Below, piece by piece: positions 1-6,504 of a stretch of 8,807 bases of DNA. The number at the start of each line of letters is the position of its first letter. Position 1 is the stretch's first letter. Source of the DNA: Acidobacteriota bacterium. Lineage in GTDB: Bacteria; Acidobacteriota; Terriglobia; Terriglobales; Acidobacteriaceae. Under the pieces are notes generated by a model. The model was not told the origin of the DNA. It was given only the letters and a program-made list of their open reading frames with translations, and did no database searches. The DNA lies in contig JAJZFE010000381.1 of assembly GCA_021798655.1 (NCBI GenBank), positions 1 through 8,807 of the forward strand. Reading direction: 5' to 3'. A program made the translations under genes and the position numbers.

Positions 1-1092
1 TCCTGTCGCCAGCGTGTACGTCACGCCACGCTTGAAGATCAGGTCCACATCCATCAGCCGGTAGCGCACAATCGCCCAGCTGAAGGTCAGCGGCAGCAGG
101 ATCAGGCTCAGCGAGGCCACCGTGCCCAGGGCCTGCGGCGCATTCAGGTTCAGCACGAACGGCACAACGTACAGTGCGGTGAAGGGCAGCACCGTCAGCA
201 GCGTTCCGCGCGAGAGCCACTTCAGCTGCTGGCGCTGCAGCGGCTGCTCCTCCGCGTGGTAGCGCACCCAGAAGATGACCGCCGCCACAATGTAGTAGCT
301 CGCCAGGTATACGTAGTCGATCTGGTCCAGCCGATGCTTCAGCAGCTCGGTGGACGACCAGTGCGTCACCCACAGCACGCGCATCCCCACCAGTACCGCG
401 CCCGGAAGGTAGAGCAATCCGTACAGCAGCCGGCGTCCGCGTCCCGGGCGCTCCACCGTGAAGCCCAGCGCGAAGTGCAGGAACAGCGCCGGCTGCAGCG
501 CCATCGCAATCACGTTGCCGGCCAGGATCACGTCGTCCAGACCGTCCAGGATCCCCGTGTACTGGAAGCCGTACAGCACGAATGACACCAGGCAGAATAC
601 GTAGAAGTGCGTGGACTTCGGGGCCGTCCAGCGGCGCAGCAGTACATACAGCCCGATGCACAGGTACACCAGCGCAATCAGCCGCAGCACCTGGTAGTCC
701 GTGCGATCGGTGGGGATGAGGTACACCGATGCGGGAATCGTATTCAGCTTCTGCTGTCCGGCGACCGTCGTCCGGCGCAGCAGCGTGTACACCGCCGGCT
801 GGTACACGCCGGTGCGCTCGATCTCGCGCTCGGCTGTCGCGAGGCGGCGAATCGGCACATCCGCAATCGCCGTCAGGATGTCTCCGCGGCGAATGCCAGC
901 CTTCTCGGCGGGCGAGTCCGGCGGAACCAGGTACGCCTGCAGGCCCCCCGCGGCCTCCACCCAGCGCGCTCCATCCGTCGGCTGAACGTACGATCCTTCC
1001 TGCACGAAGTTGGCAATAGCCAGCCCCACCGCCGCCAGCGTAAACACGGCGAGGACCAGTGCCAGTAATCGGGTTTGCGATTCACTCTTCAT
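1..1092 (-). CDS. PDZ-domain multi-pass membrane sensor, probably a sensor histidine kinase (N-terminal part)
   Basis: The reading frame is open from an ATG at 1092 to the left edge, giving 364 residues without a stop; the C-terminus lies outside the window. The protein opens with a short charged stretch and a membrane segment (residues about 9-29). A PDZ-like domain follows at about 48-110, with the typical DSPAEKAGIRRGDIL core at 59-73. About seven more hydrophobic segments follow (roughly 133-152, 160-180, 187-211, 222-240, 258-275, 296-316, 323-343). Residues 343-363 (RYRLMDVDLIFKRGVTYTLA) match the linker that in many bacterial sensors leads from the membrane domain into a GAF and/or histidine-kinase ATPase module. 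A kinase output is therefore expected but not seen; a SpoIIE-type phosphatase output is the main alternative. The PDZ domain faces the periplasm if the first helix is a signal anchor. No strong Shine-Dalgarno is visible; GCGAGA lies about 8 bases upstream of the start. Confidence 0.8.
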   Translation of the reverse strand, partial: MKSESQTRLLALVLAVFTLAAVGLAIANFVQEGSYVQPTDGARWVEAAGGLQAYLVPPDSPAEKAGIRRGDILTAIADVPIRRLATAEREIERTGVYQPAVYTLLRRTTVAGQQKLNTIPASVYLIPTDRTDYQVLRLIALVYLCIGLYVLLRRWTAPKSTHFYVFCLVSFVLYGFQYTGILDGLDDVILAGNVIAMALQPALFLHFALGFTVERPGRGRRLLYGLLYLPGAVLVGMRVLWVTHWSSTELLKHRLDQIDYVYLASYYIVAAVIFWVRYHAEEQPLQRQQLKWLSRGTLLTVLPFTALYVVPFVLNLNAPQALGTVASLSLILLPLTFSWAIVRYRLMDVDLIFKRGVTYTLATG

Positions 1093-1524
1093 GGAGATCT
1101 CGCTTCGTACAGCCATTCGTTGCCAGAGATGAAACCGGTTCAATAGCGTCAGTATGCACGTTAAAGGCCAAAAGGAAGTATTCCAGAAAGTGAACAAAAT
1201 CCTGAATACCGATCAAGCCTAACTGCTGGGAAACCTCGCAGTATACCGCAAATCATAGGTGAATCCATAAAATAGAAGCATCGTGTTCCATACGCAAACG
1301 GCGACTCGTTGGTTCACTCGCTGGTTGAAGGATGGAGCAACATCGTTTGCCTTGTGCCTTTTCGCAGTCTCCGTTTGACGGCTCAGCTTGACCAATTCCG
1401 GCCAAGCGAGTGTGATGGTGGGGCGATAGAATCGCTGTCCGCAGGGGGCCAGGGGTACGCTTCGTCCTCTCTGCTGCTCCGTCGTCACCACTCCAGCCAT
1501 TTGCCGTAAGACTCTCTGAATCCG
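1093..1524. other. Divergent intergenic region (432 bp) between the sensor gene and the first hydrolase
   Basis: No convincing gene is present. The left two thirds is AT-richer than the flanking genes, as expected of a promoter region serving the minus-strand sensor gene and the plus-strand hydrolase. On the minus strand a TATACT hexamer (1240-1245) could be a -10 box for the sensor gene, but no good -35 box stands 16-18 bases before it, and it would imply a leader of roughly 140 bases. An in-frame TAA at 1507-1509 closes the hydrolase frame upstream, which limits where that gene can start. A small open frame at 1309-1509 has no ribosome site or recognisable domain and is not called. Confidence 0.5.
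1388..1416 (+). promoter_or_regulatory. Possible sigma-70-type promoter for the first hydrolase gene
   Basis: TTGACC (1388-1393, five of six consensus bases) is followed 17 bases later by TGTGAT (1411-1416, four of six). Transcription would start near 1423 and leave a leader of about 100 bases before the GTG start. A second -10-like hexamer, TAGAAT (1427-1432), lacks a partner at the right distance. Hexamer matches this weak occur by chance, so this is only a candidate. Confidence 0.25.
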
Positions 1525-2409
1525 GTGTCCGTTATCCCTTCCAAAGCGATCCTCTCCAAGACCATCACCGTCGCCAACGTTCGGCTGCACTATCTGGAGG
1601 TGGAGGCTGCTCCGGGCTCGTCGCAGCCGCCGCTGCTGCTGCTGCACCAGTTGCTGGCCACGGCCGAGACGCTGACACCGCTGATCGAGCACCTGCCTGG
1701 CGACCGCCGCATCCTCGCGCTCGACCTGCTCTCTGCCGAGCCGTCCTCTGGCAGCCTCGATCTCCGCTCGCAGGCTCTCGGCGAGCTGGTTGCCGGGTTT
1801 GTGGACGCGGTTGGCCTGGCCGAGCCGGTGGTCATCGGCCACTCGCACGGCGGCACGCTGGCGCTCTGGCTGGCGACCATGCCGGCGGTTGGCGTTCGCG
1901 GCCTGGTGCTGCTCTCGCCGGCGCATCCGTTTGCGGGCTACCGCGCGCACGTCGTCGCGTTCTACCTCACGCGCTGGGGACGCTTCCTCGCGCTGCGCAT
2001 TCCGCTCGCTCCCAGCCGGATGATCCTGTGGGCGTACAATCAGGCCGCGGGCACGGGCCGCATCACGCTCGCGCACCTGAAGCCGCATCTGCGCGTCCTG
2101 CGCAACAGCCGCTCGCTCAAGCGGGTGCTGGAGATCCTGCGCACCTGGGAGGACGATATGACGCTGCTGCGCCGCGTCCTGGTCGCGCAGCCCATCGCGC
2201 AGCCTGCGCTGGTGCTGTGGGGAGACCTGGACTCGGTGGTTCCCATCACGTCCGCTGTGCTGCCCAACGTGGGCCACCTGCTGCCCGAGGAGGCTCCCGA
2301 ACTCTGCGCCGAGAACGTCAACGGATGGCTTGAGCAGCTCCACTCGGGGAGAGTCGAGCGGTCGTCGCACGAGGCCAGGGAAGAACCTGCGCTCTCGACC
2401 CGAGGCTGA
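1525..2409 (+). CDS. Alpha/beta hydrolase, divergent paralogue with eroded motifs
   Basis: This is a 294-residue alpha/beta-hydrolase-fold protein, probably cytoplasmic, since no signal peptide or membrane helix is evident. The nucleophile elbow is GHSHGG (Ser107), the likely acid is Asp236 in LWGDLD, and the likely catalytic His is His251 in VGH. It is clearly related to the hydrolase at 3093-4031: both share GHSHGG, a following PAHPF, the cap motif RTW-[E/N]-DDM and ALVLWG. It differs in three ways. The oxyanion-hole HG motif is HQ (residues 41-42). The DLPG loop after strand 4 is DLLS (67-70). The Asp-to-His distance is 15 residues instead of 28, with the gap near base 2256. The reading frame is nevertheless intact. 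GTG at 1525 is the best start because a TAA lies 16 bases before it and no ATG is available; the Shine-Dalgarno is weak. It may be an enzyme with altered chemistry or a gene in early decay. The substrate is unknown. Confidence 0.75.
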   Translation: MSVIPSKAILSKTITVANVRLHYLEVEAAPGSSQPPLLLLHQLLATAETLTPLIEHLPGDRRILALDLLSAEPSSGSLDLRSQALGELVAGFVDAVGLAEPVVIGHSHGGTLALWLATMPAVGVRGLVLLSPAHPFAGYRAHVVAFYLTRWGRFLALRIPLAPSRMILWAYNQAAGTGRITLAHLKPHLRVLRNSRSLKRVLEILRTWEDDMTLLRRVLVAQPIAQPALVLWGDLDSVVPITSAVLPNVGHLLPEEAPELCAENVNGWLEQLHSGRVERSSHEAREEPALSTRG

Positions 2410-2429
2410 AGGAGGGCGGCTCCCGCGTA

Positions 2430-2444
2430 CCCCCCTCCCCCCCC
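2430..2444. repeat. Two adjacent poly-C runs (6 and 8 C)
   Basis: Six C residues (2430-2435), a T, then eight C residues (2437-2444) lie about 20 bases after the stop codon of the upstream hydrolase. Runs of this kind can slip during replication. They lie outside any coding frame, so a phase-variation role is not supported. On the minus strand they form two adjacent G-runs. Confidence 0.8.
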
Positions 2445-2488
2445 TATGCCGAGGGCTTGATCTCTGAAATCAACAAGTTACGAGGCTC

Positions 2489-2626
2489 GGTGGCTGCAAA
2501 ATATTGATTGCAGAAATTTTACGGGCAAAATATTCATAATATTGGGGTTAGCGGCGATGTGGCTGTAAGGTGTTGATTGCAGAAGTGTTGTGGCTAAAAT
2601 ATTCAAAACGTTTGGGTTAGGGGTGG
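2489..2626 (+). repeat. 69-bp tandem direct repeat, two copies
   Basis: Copy one is 2489-2557 and copy two is 2558-2626, joined without a spacer. Aligned by eye without gaps they agree at about 51 of 69 positions (roughly 74%), and many differences are transitions. Each copy has two halves: one centred on TTGATTGCAGAA (2505-2515 and 2574-2584, approximately) and one on AAAATATTCA (2527-2536 and 2596-2605), ending in GGGTTAG. A degraded partial copy may precede them at about 2457-2487 (TTGATCTCTGAAAT followed by GTTACGAGGC). The element is much richer in A+T than the genes. I associate similar AT-rich intergenic repeats with Acidobacteriaceae from memory, which is not verified here. Confidence 0.75.
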
Positions 2627-2660
2627 TTTCGTTTGGAGGGGTCGTCGGGCCACGATGCAG

Positions 2661-2683
2661 ATTCCTCCGCTGCGCTGCGGAAT
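2661..2683. repeat. REP-like imperfect palindrome
   Basis: The sequence begins ATTCCTCCGC and ends GCGGAAT, so the two arms can pair around a TGCGCT loop; TCCGC with GCGGA is a perfect inner stem. A single GC-rich hairpin like this in an intergenic stretch beside other repeats resembles repetitive extragenic palindromes. Only one copy is in the window, so its repetitive nature is inferred. Confidence 0.5.
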
Positions 2684-2728
2684 GACAAGACGGTGGGCGT
2701 GCGAGGGGTGGGTGGGTTTGGGTGTTCG

Positions 2729-2849
<121 letters not shown>

Positions 2850-3092
2850 AGTGCTTCCCCTATTTCTATTGTAGCCAGTGCGGTGGGGTGAATGTGTTTT
2901 TTGTTTTGAGGGGGTAAGTGGTTTCAGGAGAATGGGTTACGGGTTTTGGGTGCGGGGTTGGGGGTTGACATGGGGAGTTTGGCTGGAAGATCGCGAAATT
3001 AATATTGTGGCGGGATAAATTCACGTACTCTTCATACAGCGGCGCTGGCTCCGACCAGGCGCGCGATACCACACCGCAGGGAAGCAGCCACC

Positions 3093-4031
3093 ATGCCTGA
3101 ACGCCGTCATCTCTCTCTCGACGGCCTGAACCTCTCGTATCTCGAAACCGGGACCGCGACCGAGGGGAGGCCGACACTTGTACTGCTGCACGGCCTGATG
3201 GGCTCGGCGGCGACGTTTTTGCCGTTTTTGCGCGAGCTGGGCGACGACCTCCACGTGATCGCGCTGGACCTGCCCGGCTCCGGGCTGTCTGAGCGGCGCG
3301 CCGACCTGGCGGCGGATCTGAAGTCGACCACGGCGTGCGTGGCCCGGTTTCTCGACGTGCTGGGTCTGCACAAGCCGATCCTGCTGGGCCACTCGCACGG
3401 CGGCGCGATTGCGCTGCGGCTGGCGGCCAAGTTTCCGGAGCGGATCACGTCGCTGGCGTTGCTGGCGCCCGCGCATCCGTTCTTTGTGGAGGCCAACCCG
3501 ACGGTCCGGTTCTATCTTTCGCTGCCCGGCCGGCTGCTGGCCTACGCGATGCCGTGGTTTCCGCAGTGGGTGCAGATGATCGGCCTGCGGCGGATGGCCG
3601 GCCCGCAGAGCTGGGATACGCCGGAGCGCCTGCAGCCCTATCGCGAGAACCTGCGCACGCCGGGCACCATCGCGCATCTGCTGAAGCTGCTGCGGACGTG
3701 GAACGACGACATGGCCTCGCTGGGCCGGCTGCTGCGCAAGCCGCTCTCCACGCCGGCGCTGGTGCTGTGGGGCAGTGCGGACCGCGCGGTCCCGGTCTAT
3801 ACGGCCAGCGAACTCTGCGCGCGGCTGCAACAGGCGCAGCTGCATGTGCTGGAGGGCATTGGCCATCGCCCGGCCGAAGAGACTCCCGCGCAGGTGGCCG
3901 CGCTGGTGCAGCAGCTGGTGCTGTCGGCGACCGCAGCGCGGCGGCCTCAGGCTGGCTTCAAGCCGAAGGTCTCGCCGATCCATCCGCGGATCTCGCCGCT
4001 GAGCACGTCGAGCTTCGAAGCCGGCGACTGA
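3093..4031 (+). CDS. Alpha/beta hydrolase with complete catalytic motifs
   Basis: This is a 312-residue soluble alpha/beta hydrolase. The oxyanion-hole motif HGLMGS is at 33-38, the DLPGSG loop at 59-64, the nucleophile elbow GHSHGG holds Ser101, the likely acid is Asp230 in LWGSAD, and the likely catalytic His is His258 in IGH. A cap segment lies between about 130 and 215 and contains the RTWNDDM motif (201-207) shared with the paralogue at 1525-2409. The family includes esterases, lipases, epoxide hydrolases and C-C hydrolases; nothing here fixes the substrate. The ATG at 3093 is preceded by AGGGAA ten bases away, a usable ribosome site. The fold should end near residue 275. The last 28 residues (285-312) are read from DNA that also encodes, on the other strand, the C-terminus of the next gene, so the tail is probably a late extension of little function. 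Confidence 0.87.
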   Translation: MPERRHLSLDGLNLSYLETGTATEGRPTLVLLHGLMGSAATFLPFLRELGDDLHVIALDLPGSGLSERRADLAADLKSTTACVARFLDVLGLHKPILLGHSHGGAIALRLAAKFPERITSLALLAPAHPFFVEANPTVRFYLSLPGRLLAYAMPWFPQWVQMIGLRRMAGPQSWDTPERLQPYRENLRTPGTIAHLLKLLRTWNDDMASLGRLLRKPLSTPALVLWGSADRAVPVYTASELCARLQQAQLHVLEGIGHRPAEETPAQVAALVQQLVLSATAARRPQAGFKPKVSPIHPRISPLSTSSFEAGD

Positions 4032-4636
4032 GCCGTGCCGGCGAAGAAGTGGTCTGCGCCGGCGACCCACACGAGTTTGCGCGGCGGGGGCACGGCGACC
4101 AGCATTCCTTCCAGCGCGCCCATCGGCGCATACGCGTCGTGATCGCCGCAGACGAAGAGCTTGGGGACGCTGCCGCAGGCGGGCAGAAACTCGTAGGTGT
4201 AGTCGCGGCCCTCGGCGCGCACCGGCAATCCCAGACCGATGAGTCCCTGGACGCGCGCATCGCCGCAGCAGGCGCGCAGGCCGACGTTCGATCCGAAGGA
4301 GAAGCCGGCAAAGAGCACCGGCAGACGGTACTGCCGGTCGAGCCAGTCGAGCGCCGCGCGCACGTCGTCGATCTCGCCGGGGCCTCCGTCGTGCCGGCCT
4401 TCGCTGAGGCCCACGCCGCGAAAGTTGAAGCGCAGCACGGGCAGGCCAAAGCTGGCGAACGCCTTGGCCGTGTGGTAGACCACCTTGTTGTGCAGGGTGC
4501 CGCCGCCGAGCGGATGCGGATGCGCCACCAGCGCGGCGTAGAGCGCGTCCTCGCGGCCGGTGTTCAGCACGGCTTCCAGCCGCCCTGCGGGACCGCGCAG
4601 GTCCTCCACCGCGACCACCTTCGACCGAAACTCCAT
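3947..4636 (-). CDS. Small alpha/beta hydrolase, COG2945-like
   Basis: The 229-residue product looks like the short cap-less alpha/beta hydrolases grouped as COG2945. It has HPHPLGGG at 39-46 (oxyanion region), FNFRGVGLSEG at 70-80, a nucleophile elbow GFSFGS with Ser113, a likely acid Asp167 in GDHDAYAP and a likely His196 in GADHFF. No signal peptide is visible, so it should be cytoplasmic. The start is secure: GGAGGAG stands seven bases before the ATG at 4636. Its 3' end overlaps the convergent upstream hydrolase by 85 bp, with no room for a terminator. It is divergent from the amidase gene across 105 bp. The members of this family I know of have poorly defined substrates. Confidence 0.85.
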   Translation of the reverse strand: MEFRSKVVAVEDLRGPAGRLEAVLNTGREDALYAALVAHPHPLGGGTLHNKVVYHTAKAFASFGLPVLRFNFRGVGLSEGRHDGGPGEIDDVRAALDWLDRQYRLPVLFAGFSFGSNVGLRACCGDARVQGLIGLGLPVRAEGRDYTYEFLPACGSVPKLFVCGDHDAYAPMGALEGMLVAVPPPRKLVWVAGADHFFAGTAQSPASKLDVLSGEIRGWIGETFGLKPA

Positions 4637-4653
4637 GCGGCAACTCCTCCAGT

Positions 4654-4692
4654 GATTCCTGCGAGCTATTTCTGCGAGCGATTCCTCTCACT
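4654..4692. repeat. Three imperfect 13-bp tandem repeats in a divergent promoter region
   Basis: The units are GATTCCTGCGAGC (4654-4666), TATTTCTGCGAGC (4667-4679) and GATTCCTCTCACT (4680-4692). Units one and two agree at 11 of 13 positions; unit three keeps the first seven bases of unit one. They lie in the 105-bp gap between the COG2945-like hydrolase and the amidase, upstream of both starts, where a regulator could bind. The 13-bp spacing is not a whole helical turn, which weighs slightly against cooperative binding on one face. No clear -35/-10 pair was found for either gene. Confidence 0.5.
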
Positions 4693-4741
4693 ATTGTGCC
4701 CCAATCAAAATCCACGTTGCGGGGCGGTGCTATCGTACGTC

Positions 4742-6463
4742 ATGCGAACGCTTCTGCTGCTGCTTCTGTTGACGATGCCTGCCTGCGCGCTGCTGACGAC
4801 GCCGGTCCGCGCGCAAGCGCCTACACGCACGAGCATGGATCGCGACCTGCTGGACGTCTCTGTCGATCGCCTGCATCAGCTCTATCGCGAGCATCGCTAC
4901 ACGGTGACGCAGGTGGTGCAGTGGCACCTGGACCGCATCGCGCGCTACAACGGGATCTACCGCTCGGTGCAGACGCTGGAGGCGCAGAGCGCGCTGGCGA
5001 CCGCGGCCCGCGAGGACGCCGCAGCGAAGCAGCCGGGCTTCCATCCCGGCCTGCTGTGGGGCGTCCCGATCGTGACGAAGGCGAACACCAGCGTGCAGGG
5101 CCTGACCACGACGGACGGCTGGCGTGGGTACATGCTGCCGGGCCACGAGCTGACGGCGTCGCGCGACGCGACGATTGTGACGCATCTTCGTGCTGCGGGA
5201 GCGGTGCTGATCGGCGTGACCAACATGCCGGACTTCGCGGCCTCGGACACGAACCGCTCGACCGCGTTCGGCCGCACGGGCAACGCGTATGACGTCCGCT
5301 TCTCGCCGGGCGGCTCGTCGGGCGGCACTGTCACCAGCGTCACGTCCAACGAGGCTGTGCTGGGCAACGGCACGGACACGGGCAACTCCATCCGGATGCC
5401 GGTTGCCACCAGCAACCTGGTGGGCATCTTTCCGACGCGCGGGCTGGTCTCGATTGCGGGCATCGCGCCGCTCGACTGGCAGCTGGACAACACGGGACCG
5501 ATCGCGCGCAGCGTTGCGGATGCGGCGATTGCGCTGACTGTGATGGCCGGCGAAGACCCGCTCGACCCGGTCACGCGGGGCTCTGCGGCGAGGGCCCAGC
5601 CGGGGCCGTACACGCAGTACCTGAAGCCCGGCTCGCTGCGGGGTAAACGCTTTGCGGTGCCGGCGTTCATCCTCGATGGCGACAACACGGTGTTTCAGGG
5701 CGTGTGTCCGAGCGCGACGCCCGCGCAGTTCGACAAGGCGGTGAAGGACGCGCGCCTGCCGCTGCAACCCGAGACGCGCGCAGCCTTTCTCGCCGCAGTC
5801 GAAGAGCTGCGCGCCGCCGGTGCTACCGTGCTCATCGAGCCGAGCATTCTGCCCGATGCGTTCGCCGACGCGGCCTCGCACATTTGCACGCTGCCCTTTC
5901 TGCGCGAAGGCACGGACAACTTTCTGGGCACGTTCGGGCCGGCGCAGTACCACTCCGCGGCTGAGTATCTGAAGGCCACCGGCTCGCCCATTCCCGCCGT
6001 CATCATCGGCGGCGAGCAGGCGGGGATGTCCAACACGGTCGGCATCCGGCAGGCCACGCTGGCCGATACGGCCGTCGCCGAGGCGAGCTTCCTGAGTGCG
6101 AAGCGCCAGGTGATGGCGTTGTACATGGCAGAGCTTGATCGGCTGCATCTGGACGGCTTTGTCTACCCGGCCGCGCAGATGCCGCCGCCCGACGAGACCA
6201 TGCCGCAGGACGGCACCCTCAGCGGCGGGCCGCACTCGGCGACGGGCTGGGTGAACATGCTCGGCGTGCCGGCGATCAGCATTCCTGCAGGCTTCTACGC
6301 CGACGGTCTGCCGTTCGGCATCGAGATCAGCGCGCGGCCGTGGCACGACGGCGACCTGATCAGCTATGCCTTCGACTACGAGCAGCATACGCACCACCGC
6401 CGCCCGCCTGTGCTCGTGGAGCGCGGCCTGCTGCCGACGGCTGCGCAGCCGCCGAAGCCGTAG
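4742..6463 (+). CDS. Exported amidase-signature enzyme
   Basis: This 573-residue amidase-signature hydrolase should cleave carboxamide C-N bonds. A Sec-type signal peptide is obvious: MRT, a run of seven Leu and a hydrophobic stretch, ending in VRAQA with likely cleavage after residue 26, so the enzyme acts outside the cytoplasm. The Cys at 15 is not in a good lipobox. The Ser-cisSer-Lys triad is Lys113 (in GVPIVTKANTS), Ser192 of GGSSGG (190-195) and nucleophile Ser216 in GTDTGNSIRMP; the spacing of 24 between the serines matches the family. Position 215 is Asn where most members have Gly (GGS). It is longer than the common 450-500 residues, with the signal peptide and extra sequence at about 320-400. 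The frame is open far upstream, but ATG 4742 is chosen because the signal peptide begins there. The M20 gene follows after 39 bp. Related proteins are often labelled glutamyl-tRNA amidotransferase subunit A; export argues against that role. Confidence 0.9.
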   Translation: MRTLLLLLLLTMPACALLTTPVRAQAPTRTSMDRDLLDVSVDRLHQLYREHRYTVTQVVQWHLDRIARYNGIYRSVQTLEAQSALATAAREDAAAKQPGFHPGLLWGVPIVTKANTSVQGLTTTDGWRGYMLPGHELTASRDATIVTHLRAAGAVLIGVTNMPDFAASDTNRSTAFGRTGNAYDVRFSPGGSSGGTVTSVTSNEAVLGNGTDTGNSIRMPVATSNLVGIFPTRGLVSIAGIAPLDWQLDNTGPIARSVADAAIALTVMAGEDPLDPVTRGSAARAQPGPYTQYLKPGSLRGKRFAVPAFILDGDNTVFQGVCPSATPAQFDKAVKDARLPLQPETRAAFLAAVEELRAAGATVLIEPSILPDAFADAASHICTLPFLREGTDNFLGTFGPAQYHSAAEYLKATGSPIPAVIIGGEQAGMSNTVGIRQATLADTAVAEASFLSAKRQVMALYMAELDRLHLDGFVYPAAQMPPPDETMPQDGTLSGGPHSATGWVNMLGVPAISIPAGFYADGLPFGIEISARPWHDGDLISYAFDYEQHTHHRRPPVLVERGLLPTAAQPPKP

Positions 6464-6489
6464 TCATCGGCAGGTCTACGCACGTCGGT

Positions 6490-6504
6490 TATCCTGAGCA
6501 GGAT
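6490..6504 (+). promoter_or_regulatory. Hairpin over the start codon of the M20 gene, overlapping a -10-like TATCCT
   Basis: ATCCT (6491-6495), a GAGC loop and AGGAT (6500-6504) form a five-pair inverted repeat that covers the first two bases of the ATG at 6503 and the only AGG that could pair with the ribosome. TATCCT (6490-6495) ends seven bases before the ATG, so if it is a -10 box the transcript would start at or just before the start codon, with almost no leader. No good -35 box precedes it. The two readings exclude each other, because a leaderless mRNA could not form the hairpin. Confidence 0.25.

Noticed and set aside
1219..2370. 383-residue minus-strand open frame antisense to the first hydrolase
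   Set aside because: Its product is rich in Arg, Gln and Ala with no domain, as expected when the complementary strand of a GC-rich gene is read; the plus strand has clear hydrolase motifs.
2965..3005. Promoter built from TTGACA (2965-2970) and TAATAT (3000-3005)
   Set aside because: The spacing is 29 bases, far from the usual 16-18, and the sequence at the right distance (AGATCG) is a poor -10 box.
3021..4715. 564-residue minus-strand open frame across both hydrolases
   Set aside because: It spans the plus-strand hydrolase and reads the COG2945-like gene in the wrong frame; the product is Arg-rich and low in complexity.
3335..4741. Upstream extension of the amidase frame by about 470 codons
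   Set aside because: The frame happens to be open through the two hydrolase genes, but the encoded sequence is shadow-like and the signal peptide begins at ATG 4742.
4730..6397. 555-residue minus-strand open frame opposite the amidase
   Set aside because: The amidase on the plus strand has complete catalytic motifs and a signal peptide; the antisense frame has Arg/Ala/His-rich composition and no domain.
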